Made by a program: the position numbers and the translations under genes
DNA from: Methylotuvimicrobium alcaliphilum 20Z
GTDB lineage: Bacteria > Pseudomonadota > Gammaproteobacteria > Methylococcales > Methylomonadaceae
Length of the DNA stretch: 64,000 nt
Direction of reading: 5' to 3'
Assembly: GCF_000968535.2 (NCBI RefSeq)
Contig: NC_016112.1
Location: 3,472,001-3,536,000, forward strand
Notes under the pieces: model-generated
The model's input: only the letters and a program-made list of their open reading frames with translations
Database searches by the model: none
Told to the model about the DNA's origin: nothing
Shown here: positions 17,083 to 24,611 of the stretch, piece by piece
Layout of the letters: each line of letters starts with the position of its first letter
How positions within the stretch are numbered: position 1 is the first letter of the stretch

Positions 17083-19653
17083 TCAGAGACCCGGCAAACG
17101 GTAAAGCACATCTCTTGCGCCTGGAATTTCAGGACGAAGCGTAATCAGTTTTTCCAGCCATTGACGCGCGGTTTCCGGCTCTTTTTGGGCTTTGCCGATC
17201 GCCATGCTGACGATTTGGGCGTAAGCCAATGTAAAATCGGCGCTGGTTTCAACCGATTGCAAATAGCCGCTCAATGCTCTGGCTTCGTCGTCGTTGTGGT
17301 CGATCATCGTCGCAAAATAAAGGTTACGCGCCTTGATGAAGGCACCGAGCCTATCAGTAAATTCGGCATCGGATTTGCGCGTGAAAAACGGCAACTCGCT
17401 TAATTCTTTTAACTCTAAGTAGTTTAACAAAGCTTCGAAGGAGGCGTACGTGGCAATGCCGCGTTTTAGAGTAAACTTCGGCGCATCGAATAAAATAACG
17501 GGGCGATCGTCGGTATTGATCGGCGCATCGCCGGCATAATCGGCCAGCGCGTGATGCCCGGCTAAATAATGCCCCGCCAATTGCACGGAACTTCGCACCG
17601 CCGCCAAATGCAGATGCTGTCGTAAAGCTTGATTGAAGCCGATCGTGCTTTCGATTGCTTCGGGACGGGCCGTATCCCCGGACAATGCAATCAAAGCCAG
17701 CGAGGGGTACCCCAAATCGAAACCTGCCAACCAAGCCTCGGTTCTACCGAACACCGATTGAAAAGTTTTGATCACCGTGCGCAGCATCGTTTCATCCATT
17801 TGATACAGAGGCAACCACTGGCAGAACAAGCCTCCAGGCGCCAATCGCTGCTCTATCGCTTGAAAATGTTCACGGGTATAAAGCAAACCGCCACCGTCGC
17901 GTCCAGGATGAAACAAATCGCCTATCACAACATCATATTGCTGATGTGACGTTCTAACATAACGTCTGGCATCGGACGAATAAAGACGAACACGAGGATT
18001 CTTGTGCAATTCGGCATTGTACGGCGAAAAATAAGGCAATAATGCCAAGGAGTCCGGTACTAACTCGACCGCATCGATGCGAGATTCTCGGTGAGTCAGC
18101 GCCGTACCCGCCGTTACGCCGGTCGCTACGCCGAGATACAGAACATCGGACGGCTTCGGATGCAACAACATCGGCACATGAGTTTGCATGCGTTGCAGAC
18201 GCTGGGCGCGAACGCCTGTTCCGCCCATTTGGAAGCGATTGTTGACGCGAAGATTACGTTCGTTTTGCTGCTCGATCACGGCCACCGAGGCCATCGCGCC
18301 TTCCCGGTACTCTAATACCGACTCGCCGGGCCTTAGGGTAACGATCTGCAAACGACCGGGTAACAGCAAAACAAGGATTGCCGGTAGCGCATAAGCCCAG
18401 CGGGATAACATCGAAAAATTAGGCAATAGCAGCCAATAAGCCAATGCAATGCCGATCAATGTCCATTGGGCACCGAGCAGCGGCACCAAAACGACGCCTG
18501 CGACCAAAGGAGCCGCCAAACCGCCGGCCATATTGACGCCTAAGGCCCAACCGACGCCACCTGTAGCGTGTCGGGCCGATTGCGCTAGATGACTAAACAA
18601 GGCGCCCATGATCAAAGTCGGCGGCAACAGCACCGGCAAGGCCACGGTCAATTCGGCCAACAGCACCGCACCTAAACTATCGCCGAGGCCGGTTCTGACC
18701 CACCAATATAAACCATGCGTTAGATAAAGCGCCGAAAGTCCGGCGAGACAAACCAAACTCAACGAGAACAACAAACTGGTCAACAGGCGATCGCCATCGC
18801 GATTGCGACCGTAGTGGTGATAAAGCCCGGCGCCGATTGCGGTGCCGGTCAAATAAACGGCCAGCACCGCGGCAAAACTGTATACGGTACCTTCGAGCAC
18901 CTGAGCCATCACCCTAACCGTGACGACTTCATAGGCGATACCCAAAAAACCGGTGATCAACAAGCGCCAAAACAGCGGCGGCGGTTGCTTATGCGTCTTT
19001 TTGACTTTTGTTTTTTCGGGAAGCGATAATTCAGGCTTTCGAAAGTAAAACAATCCGGCGGATAATGCGACCAAAGCATTGATAAATGCCAATGCAAGCA
19101 GTGTATGACGGTATCCTAATAGCGGCATCAAGGCATAGCTTGCAACCAGCACGCCCAACACTGCACCAGCCGTGTTAACCGAATACGCCAGCGCTATTTG
19201 ACGCGGATCGGCTTTGATTTGCGCTAACCAGCGATCGGCTGCCGGCAGCGTTGCCCCCATAGCCAGAGTTGCCGGTAGTAAAGCAAAAAACGGCACCACA
19301 AAGGCAACGCCCCAAAAATGCAGTAAGCCCGGTTCGACGCCAAGCCAAGCTCGCGCCCAATCGTTTACTATGGGAATGACAAATGCGCTAAGCAATGCCC
19401 AAAGGCCGATGGTCAATTCCAGACCGGCATACCACAAAGCCGGACGCCGGCTGACGCTGACCCGCTTGTCTAGTAAAAAAGCGCCTGCGGTCAACCCACC
19501 GAAGAATGCCGCCACGACCGCCAACATAGAAGTTAACTCGTGCCCCAGACCGACCGCAAACATGCGTGTCCAGACCAATTGATAACCCAAACCCGCAATA
19601 CCGGAGAAAAAAAGCAGAGCAACCGTAAAAAATGAAGTCATTAAAACACGCAT
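17083..19653 (-). CDS. Membrane protein fused to a spermidine-synthase-like domain
   Basis: The 856-residue protein has an N-terminal membrane half (residues 1-430, about twelve or more segments, with FSGIAGLGYQLVWTRMFAVG and LALAYSVNTAGAVLGVL). This is followed by a Rossmann domain (about 480-720) with VLYLGVATGVTAGTAL, IDAVELVPDSLALL, YDVVIGDLFHPGRDGGG and LAPGGLFCQWLPLYQ. This is the widespread 'fused MFS/spermidine synthase' architecture. The C-terminal 100 residues look helical. The product is probably an aminopropyltransferase-like enzyme acting on a membrane-associated or transported substrate, not classical SpeE. Its tight linkage to the TonB receptor could mean production or export of a small metal-binding compound, but this is speculative. 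Confidence 0.8.
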   Translation of the reverse strand: MRVLMTSFFTVALLFFSGIAGLGYQLVWTRMFAVGLGHELTSMLAVVAAFFGGLTAGAFLLDKRVSVSRRPALWYAGLELTIGLWALLSAFVIPIVNDWARAWLGVEPGLLHFWGVAFVVPFFALLPATLAMGATLPAADRWLAQIKADPRQIALAYSVNTAGAVLGVLVASYALMPLLGYRHTLLALAFINALVALSAGLFYFRKPELSLPEKTKVKKTHKQPPPLFWRLLITGFLGIAYEVVTVRVMAQVLEGTVYSFAAVLAVYLTGTAIGAGLYHHYGRNRDGDRLLTSLLFSLSLVCLAGLSALYLTHGLYWWVRTGLGDSLGAVLLAELTVALPVLLPPTLIMGALFSHLAQSARHATGGVGWALGVNMAGGLAAPLVAGVVLVPLLGAQWTLIGIALAYWLLLPNFSMLSRWAYALPAILVLLLPGRLQIVTLRPGESVLEYREGAMASVAVIEQQNERNLRVNNRFQMGGTGVRAQRLQRMQTHVPMLLHPKPSDVLYLGVATGVTAGTALTHRESRIDAVELVPDSLALLPYFSPYNAELHKNPRVRLYSSDARRYVRTSHQQYDVVIGDLFHPGRDGGGLLYTREHFQAIEQRLAPGGLFCQWLPLYQMDETMLRTVIKTFQSVFGRTEAWLAGFDLGYPSLALIALSGDTARPEAIESTIGFNQALRQHLHLAAVRSSVQLAGHYLAGHHALADYAGDAPINTDDRPVILFDAPKFTLKRGIATYASFEALLNYLELKELSELPFFTRKSDAEFTDRLGAFIKARNLYFATMIDHNDDEARALSGYLQSVETSADFTLAYAQIVSMAIGKAQKEPETARQWLEKLITLRPEIPGARDVLYRLPGL

Positions 19654-19775
19654 ACGTTTCGTGGCCTAAAAGCCAATGCGATTAAGTTAAGCCGTTCGCA
19701 GCAAGCCTGTCGAACCATGGACAGTTTAACTTAGGATTTCGTGTAAATAACGTCCTGGAACTATACGCTTTGTTG

Positions 19776-20068
19776 AGGGTACGGTAACTCGCTTGGCAGG
19801 ACGCCGTGAATACACCCCTGTAGACTCTATGCCAGCTCCATGCTGGCAAAGCCTTTGCCGCACACCCTGTCGCCTCCTCAGGCACTGCCCAAATTTGAAG
19901 TGCGAAAGGTATAGGCTTGACGGCGGCGACTAATTGCCATGGATGGCATGAATGCAGATTTTGCATTACGCCATGGATGGCGTGTATTAGGGCAATGCAG
20001 GAGCAATTGCCGAGGAGCAAAAATCTGCCCTGCCGCCGACACCTGCCAATCGAGCAACCGAACCCTCC
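19776..20068. repeat. Family C repeat, copy 2, mosaic with family A sequence
   Basis: The outer arms are AGGGTACGGTAACTCGCTTGGCAGG and CACCTGCCAATCGAGCAACCGAACCCTCC, typical of family C. The interior holds the right half of family A (CCAGCTCCATGCTGG hairpin through CAAATTTGAAGTGCGAAAGGTATAG) and then the AATGCAGATTTTGCATTACG segments of families B and C. It is a composite produced by insertion or recombination between repeats. Confidence 0.65.
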
Positions 20069-20117
20069 GTAAAATAAGGAAGTTATTTGCGACCAAACCC
20101 TTATCGACTCGGACGAT

Positions 20118-20180
20118 CCCATTCACCCTCCGACAAGGCTCTCCTGAGGACAGCCGAAGGGCTCAGGGCGAACGGAAAAG
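20118..20180. repeat. Short palindromic repeat (GCTCAGGGCGAACGG type)
   Basis: CCATTCACCCTCCGACAAGG is followed by CTCCTGAGGACAGCCGAAGG and GCTCAGGGCGAACGGAAAAG, making imperfect inverted halves. A related short unit is at 45645-45692 (CCGTTCGTACTGAACCCTGC, then GGCTCAGGGCGAATGG). Function is unknown. Confidence 0.45.
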
Positions 20181-20243
20181 TTCTTAACTTAGTGGTGGCA
20201 AGCCCTAGAAGCCGATTTATGACACCACGAAGTATAATCCGAG

Positions 20244-21557
20244 TTAGTGGTCATGGTCATGGTCATGGTCGTGATCATTTTCTTCTCTGACTTCATCAGA
20301 TGCATTAATAGAAACCGCAATTTGTCTATCGCTCAATTCGATTATCGAAAAGCCTTTCGAATCCAACTTGCGATTTTCATAATAACGCGAGCCGCCTTCT
20401 CGCCAAGCGGCGACATATTCAACTCGATGAGTCACGAACCCATCTGAATTATATTCATATTCAATAACATAAAAGAAATTTTCCCTCTGCCGGTTTCGCT
20501 CCCAGCCGGTTATCTCCTTTTCCAATTCTTCGATTGTGTTGCCGCCTTGTAAAACAACTACTTTAGTAGCATGATCATCATGGTCATCATGGTCATGCGA
20601 AGACGGTACACAACGATTACCCTCGGCCTTCATAGGCGCGGAGCATAAGAGCGTATGGTTTGTAAAATTATTAATGATTGCATCCACTGCGCCACTAACG
20701 CTAACGTCTTCCGTTTGAAGCCTACGCGCTCTTCTCAGATTCAATCTATCCTTCGCCATGGCAACCGGCTCTAAGACTGGAGATTCTAGACCGCAGCCAT
20801 CAACACACCGATAGGCTTGGCGTAAAACATCCCCTCTTAATCTTGTAATTTCTCCGCCTCTTACGTTACCTGTCAGATTGCCTAGCATTACACTTTTCTC
20901 AACAAGCGTCCCTTCATCATGATGAGGACTCCCCCCGATCGCCTGATCAAACGCATCATGACCGAAAGTCCCCGCTTCATTCAGATGAAATGCAAGATAA
21001 AACTTATCGGAAGCCGCGCTAATAGGTACTGGGATTTCATCGTTTGTGGTGTCGAACAACGATAATTCCAGAAGATAAGCACCGTCATCGGGGTTACCGC
21101 CGCCGGCTTTGCTGATTTGAAAATCGAGATGCGTATGCAGCCCGCCACTGGAATTAACTGAACCAATTAAGCCTTGTCCGGCGATACCCTCCACTGCTGA
21201 AACGATATTAGTATGATCGTGTTTTGTGATGGATATCTGTTCATCGAAACCGAATGACAACCAGCTCGATGAATTAACATCCCATTTTTTCAAAGTGCCT
21301 TCGACTTTATACCAAAACAGACTGTTTGGATGTAAACCGAATACATCTAAGCCCGGATCATCGGTTCCATAAGGATTGCCTAATTCGCCAAACTCGGCTT
21401 CGAACAATTTATGAATGCCAAACAATACCGCTTCATTATCGGGATCGACAACGATTCTGTTATTTTGTAATGTTATTTCGACATCCGAATGCGCCAATAC
21501 ATTCGAACTTATAAAAAAGGCCAAAAGGCCGATCGAAAAGAGTTTTAAGCTTTTCAT
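20244..21557 (-). CDS. Exported His-rich protein with HTHLD domain, probable Zur target
   Basis: The 437-residue protein starts at the ATG at 21557, preceded by GGAG. The codon five places earlier is a TTG overlapping that SD. The signal peptide ends at SSNVLAHSD. Residues about 30-220 contain LHTHLDFQISKAGGG, GAYLLELSLFD and SDKFYLAFHLNE, shared with the kelch protein at 12577. Histidine clusters occur at SPHHDEG, SHDHDDHDDHATK and the C-terminal DHDHDHDHDH, a strong metal-binding signature. A near-perfect Zur box lies 64-84 bp upstream. I infer a periplasmic or surface zinc-binding protein made under zinc starvation. It is not ZnuA and shows no transporter solute-binding fold that I recognise. 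It resembles in outline the cyanobacterial all3515-type Zur-repressed proteins, from memory only. Confidence 0.8.
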   Translation of the reverse strand: MKSLKLFSIGLLAFFISSNVLAHSDVEITLQNNRIVVDPDNEAVLFGIHKLFEAEFGELGNPYGTDDPGLDVFGLHPNSLFWYKVEGTLKKWDVNSSSWLSFGFDEQISITKHDHTNIVSAVEGIAGQGLIGSVNSSGGLHTHLDFQISKAGGGNPDDGAYLLELSLFDTTNDEIPVPISAASDKFYLAFHLNEAGTFGHDAFDQAIGGSPHHDEGTLVEKSVMLGNLTGNVRGGEITRLRGDVLRQAYRCVDGCGLESPVLEPVAMAKDRLNLRRARRLQTEDVSVSGAVDAIINNFTNHTLLCSAPMKAEGNRCVPSSHDHDDHDDHATKVVVLQGGNTIEELEKEITGWERNRQRENFFYVIEYEYNSDGFVTHRVEYVAAWREGGSRYYENRKLDSKGFSIIELSDRQIAVSINASDEVREENDHDHDHDHDH

Positions 21558-21620
21558 TTTAAAAGACTCCAAATAAAAACAAGAATGAAAAAATGCTGCA
21601 GTAACATCAAACCGCCCACA

Positions 21621-21641
21621 GAATGTTATAATGTAACATTA
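21621..21641. promoter_or_regulatory. Predicted Zur box (upstream of the His-rich protein gene)
   Basis: GAATGTTATAATGTAACATT is a near-perfect palindrome that matches 19 of 21 positions of the gammaproteobacterial Zur consensus. It lies 64 bp upstream of the ATG at 21557, at promoter distance. A family B element begins 28 bp to its right. Confidence 0.8.
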
Positions 21642-21669
21642 AAAACTGCAATACACTTCTCATTTTCTC

Positions 21670-21946
21670 CAGCAATTCCCAATTTGGGGATCAAAAAGGG
21701 TGTGGGGTGTGCTTGGCGAGGATGTCGGCAGCAGGGCAGATTTTTGCTCCTGCAAAATCTGCATTCACGCCATCCTTGGCGCTTGCAGATTTTTGCTCCT
21801 CGGCAATTGCTCCTGCATTGCCCTACTACACGCCATCCTTGGCGTTCGAGCAGCCGCCAAGCCCCCATGGATGGGTTTACGGCGTTCCTCGACAGGCATA
21901 CCCCACACCCTAAGATCGGCGAAAATGCTTAAACTGGGAATTGCTG
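21670..21946. mobile_element. Family B MITE, copy 2
   Basis: The element is 277 bp with ends CAGCAATTCCCA and TGGGAATTGCTG. It has an exact 9-bp target duplication CATTTTCTC (21661-21669 and 21947-21955). It carries a duplicated inner segment (CAGATTTTTGCTCCTG twice) that makes it longer than copies 1 and 3. It separates the Zur-box promoter from the second cold-shock gene. Confidence 0.93.
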
Positions 21947-22147
21947 CATTTTCTCCATGCATAGCGTACGCACTTCAAATTTCAGCCGATTCCAGCAAGT
22001 TAATTTCTTAATCTAATAGTAGAGTTAGTAATAATTTATAACGCAGACTGAAATTTAAATTGCTTTCCTGATTAGCCGGCTTTATTATAAGAACCGTTTA
22101 TTTCAACGCCATCCTGGTATGGCACATTACAAGTAAAAGAGAGTGTT

Positions 22148-22357
22148 ATGTCCGAGTTAGTTACAGGTACCGTTAAGTGGTTCAATGATGAAAAAGGTTT
22201 TGGATTTATTGAACAAGAAGGCGGCAAAGATGTCTTCGTTCACCACAGCGCAATTAACGGCACCGGCCGGAAAACTTTGCGTGAAGGCCAAAAGGTCACA
22301 ATGGAAGTGAGCCAAGGTCAAAAAGGCCCTCAAGCAGAGAACGTAACACCTGCTTAA
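22148..22357 (+). CDS. Cold-shock domain protein (CspA family), second copy
   Basis: The 69-residue protein has [17 protein letters not shown] (RNP1) and [14 protein letters not shown] (RNP2), a complete cold-shock domain. The ATG follows AAAGAGAGTGTT. It differs from the first copy in charge and in the ETVxPA-like tail ([10 protein letters not shown]), so the two are distinct paralogues and not a recent duplication. A terminator follows immediately. Confidence 0.97.
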   Translation: MSELVTGTVKWFNDEKGFGFIEQEGGKDVFVHHSAINGTGRKTLREGQKVTMEVSQGQKGPQAENVTPA

Positions 22358-22369
22358 GTCCGATTAAAA

Positions 22370-22396
22370 AAAACGCCCGTTTCTAACGGGCGTTTC
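22370..22396 (+). terminator. Rho-independent terminator of the second csp
   Basis: AAACGCCCGTT and AACGGGCGTTT pair around a short loop and are followed by CTTTATC. Confidence 0.88.
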
Positions 22397-22726
22397 TTTA
22401 TCAATGGTTTTATCGATTCGTTGCAGTAGGCTTTTCAAGCAAGGATAAGCTTAATTTATTTGCGGCGAAAAGCTAGCCGGGCGCATCAACCTATAAATAC
22501 GCCCACATAAATCCGCACCCAAGTATTGCATCCGCATTACTAACGCATTACCGTCTATTTTTCGTCCATCCGTTGCGCCCACTTTTTATCCCTAATAACC
22601 GATTATTGATTGCTTACTAATAAGCATGATATAACATAACTGACTTATCCGTCCGAGCATTTTAAGCGTGTCCCCGGTTACGCTAAAATTATTCCGTTTA
22701 TCTTTATCTCTAAAACAGTGTTGACC
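22397..22726. other. Intergenic region upstream of the ZrgA-like gene
   Basis: No gene is visible in these 330 bp. It contains GATATAACAT at about 22628-22637, a Zur half-site without a good partner half. The region is otherwise unremarkable and should hold the zrgA promoter. Confidence 0.5.
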
Positions 22727-23266
22727 ATGAAAAGCCGTATCTTCATACCATTCCTGTCGATTTGTTTATTCTCCGCCGCAACCTTGGCGGAAAAACGCCA
22801 TCATGATGCTCATACTCATGGCGCCGCCGAACTGAATATTGTCATCGAGAACGATACCGTGTTAATCGAATTCGAATCCCCGGCGGTCAATTTAATCGGC
22901 TTCGAACATAAACCCCGAACCGATGCGCAGCAACTCGAATTGCAAAAGGCTTTGGCGTTATTGAATGACGTCGAAATCATTGTATCGTTCGAAAAAGGCG
23001 AATGCCGCGTAACCGAAACGCATATCCGTGGGCCTTTCGATAATGCCGATCAAGAAGAACCGGAACATGGCAAACGGGAAGAACACTCCGAATTCCACGC
23101 CACTTATAGCTTTTCTTGCCAAGACGCCTCAGTTATCGGCTCTGTCAGCACACGGTTATTCGACCATTTCCCCGGTTTCGAAGCCATTCGAGTTCGCTGG
23201 GTCGGTAGCAAAGGTCAAGGCTCGGCACTCTTGAATAATCAATCGACGATTTTTTCGATCGAATAA
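22727..23266 (+). CDS. zrgA: ZrgA-like periplasmic zinc-related protein (DUF2796)
   Basis: The 179-residue protein starts at the ATG at 22727 (MKSRIFIPFL). The upstream GTG would put a non-signal extension in front. A signal peptide ends near SAATLA and is followed at once by the His-rich KRHHDAHTHGAAELN, the hallmark of DUF2796/ZrgA. The domain continues with DTVLIEFESPAVNLIGFEH and an acidic His-containing stretch (EEPEHGKREEHSEFHATYSF). ZrgA belongs to the Zur-regulated zrg zinc-import locus of Vibrio cholerae, where it is thought to deliver zinc to an ABC importer. The neighbours here (DUF3299, ATPase, FtsX-like permease) are the same set. Confidence 0.85.
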   Translation: MKSRIFIPFLSICLFSAATLAEKRHHDAHTHGAAELNIVIENDTVLIEFESPAVNLIGFEHKPRTDAQQLELQKALALLNDVEIIVSFEKGECRVTETHIRGPFDNADQEEPEHGKREEHSEFHATYSFSCQDASVIGSVSTRLFDHFPGFEAIRVRWVGSKGQGSALLNNQSTIFSIE

Positions 23267-23274
23267 AATAGAAT

Positions 23275-23856
23275 CTACTCTTCCTCGTAATCGTCGATCG
23301 TTACAACTTGCATCGAATAGGCGGATACAGCTTTGCCTGTGCCGACATCCTTACTGAATAGAGCGGTCTTCAATACCCCTTGAAACCAAAACGGCATATA
23401 AAGATCTTGCAGCTTAAAGCCCTTGGGATAAACAACATGAATCAACTGATTGGGCGGCGGCGGCGGAACATGGATACAAGCCCCGAAATACGGCACGACG
23501 AAAAATTCGGTAACCTGCTGTTTGTCGTTAAACTCCAAAGGCACCATAAAACCCGGAATTCGAACTTTAGTTTCGTTTAATTCCGGCCTCACGTCGGTCG
23601 AAACTAAAGCCTTTTGATAGGCACTGTCCGCCGCCTGCTCGATGGCTTGACGCACTTGATTCGAAATCTGCGAATCGATCGGGATTTCCGGCGTGTCGTG
23701 CGTGATCTCCGGTCCGTTCATTAGGGCATCCAAATCGCTTTGCGGCATCAAGTCGGTCCATTCGAGGGTCTTATAACTATCCGCCGACACCGACAAAACC
23801 GGCATCGCCAACGCCAAGCACAAGATGAGTTTTAACAAGGTATGAACTATTTTCAT
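23275..23856 (-). CDS. DUF3299 lipoprotein-like/periplasmic protein of the zrg locus
   Basis: The 193-residue protein starts at the ATG at 23856 (MKIVHTLLKLILCLALAMPVLS), which gives a standard signal peptide. Starts further upstream add non-signal residues. The mature part has YKTLEWTDLMPQSDLDAL, VRIPGFMVPLEF, VTEFFVVPYFGACIHVPPPPPNQLI and LYMPFWFQGVLKT, the DUF3299 pattern including the Cys and His of CIHVPPPPPNQ. Family members accompany ZrgA-type zinc transport genes. Here the gene is on the opposite strand, converging on zrgA (8 bp apart) and diverging from the ATPase gene (65 bp apart), so it probably shares the Zur-like site at 23872. The molecular function is unknown. Confidence 0.8.
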   Translation of the reverse strand: MKIVHTLLKLILCLALAMPVLSVSADSYKTLEWTDLMPQSDLDALMNGPEITHDTPEIPIDSQISNQVRQAIEQAADSAYQKALVSTDVRPELNETKVRIPGFMVPLEFNDKQQVTEFFVVPYFGACIHVPPPPPNQLIHVVYPKGFKLQDLYMPFWFQGVLKTALFSKDVGTGKAVSAYSMQVVTIDDYEEE

Positions 23857-23871
23857 CGGAAAGTAACCTAT

Positions 23872-23890
23872 AGTGATTTCGTGTAACATT
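23872..23890. promoter_or_regulatory. Candidate Zur box in the divergent DUF3299/ABC promoter
   Basis: Read on the minus strand the site is AATGTTACACGAAATCACT, matching 13 of 19 positions of the Zur palindrome, with one strong half (AATGTTA) and one weak half. It lies centrally in the 65 bp between two divergent zinc-locus genes. Context supports it more than sequence does. Confidence 0.45.
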
Positions 23891-23921
23891 ATAGCTTTTA
23901 GCAACACACTCTCGCACCCGC

Positions 23922-24611
23922 ATGACAGATTTCGACTATGCTCTCGATCTCCAAAACGTCTCTTTCAGTTGGCATAAACGCCATGCACCGGTATTGAAGA
24001 TTGCCGAGTGGCGTGTCGAACCGGGCCGGCGTATTTTTTTGCACGGCGCATCGGGCTCCGGCAAATCAACCTTACTGAGCTTAATCAGCGGCATACTCGT
24101 TCCGACAAGCGGGCAAATCAAAGTGCTCGGCACCGACTTAACGAAAATCGGCGGCATGGCCCGCGACCTTTTCCGTGCCCGCCATATCGGCGTTATTTTT
24201 CAACAGTTTAACCTATTGCCCTATCTTTCTGTTGAGGCAAACATCAATCTAGCCGTCAAGTTCGGCAAGCGCCATGACGCTAATCATAATGATATCGGCG
24301 TCTTGACCCAACGCTTGGGCCTCGATCGATCGATTCTTACCCGCAAAGCCGGTCAATTGAGTGTCGGCCAACAGCAGCGCGTCGCTGTTGCCAGAGCCTT
24401 GATAAACCATCCAGAATTGATTATCGCTGACGAACCGACTTCTTCTTTGGACAGCGATACGCGCGATGAATTCATGCGCGTTTTACTCGAATCGGCCGCC
24501 CTGAATCGAACCACGGTTATTTTTGTCAGTCATGATAAATCGCTGGGGCACTATTTCGACCAAGAAATCAGCCTACATGATCTGATGCAAGCCGGAGAAA
24601 CGAAAGCATGA
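23922..24611 (+). CDS. ABC transporter ATP-binding protein (LolD/MacB type)
   Basis: The 229-residue ATPase has Walker A GASGSGKSTLL, Q-loop FQQFNLLPYLSVEANI, signature LSVGQQQRVAVARAL, Walker B LIIADEPTSSLD and H-loop VSHD. Its pattern belongs to the LolD/MacB group, which works with FtsX-type permeases. It is coupled to the permease gene by a 4-bp ATGA overlap. With ZrgA and DUF3299 next to it, this is the ATPase of a Zrg-like zinc transporter. Whether it imports zinc directly or powers a periplasmic conformational cycle is unresolved. The signature has V in place of the usual second G (LSVGQ). Confidence 0.9.
   Translation: MTDFDYALDLQNVSFSWHKRHAPVLKIAEWRVEPGRRIFLHGASGSGKSTLLSLISGILVPTSGQIKVLGTDLTKIGGMARDLFRARHIGVIFQQFNLLPYLSVEANINLAVKFGKRHDANHNDIGVLTQRLGLDRSILTRKAGQLSVGQQQRVAVARALINHPELIIADEPTSSLDSDTRDEFMRVLLESAALNRTTVIFVSHDKSLGHYFDQEISLHDLMQAGETKA

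Noticed and set aside
21585-22011. Overlapping ORFs of 65-115 codons around 21.6-22.0 kb
   Set aside because: They lie within the family B element and its flanks. The same peptides recur at other copies, so they come from the repeat and not from a gene.
22628-22640. Zur box upstream of zrgA
   Set aside because: Only one half (TATAACAT) fits. The partner half has about four of eleven matches, so it is recorded as a half-site and not as a feature.
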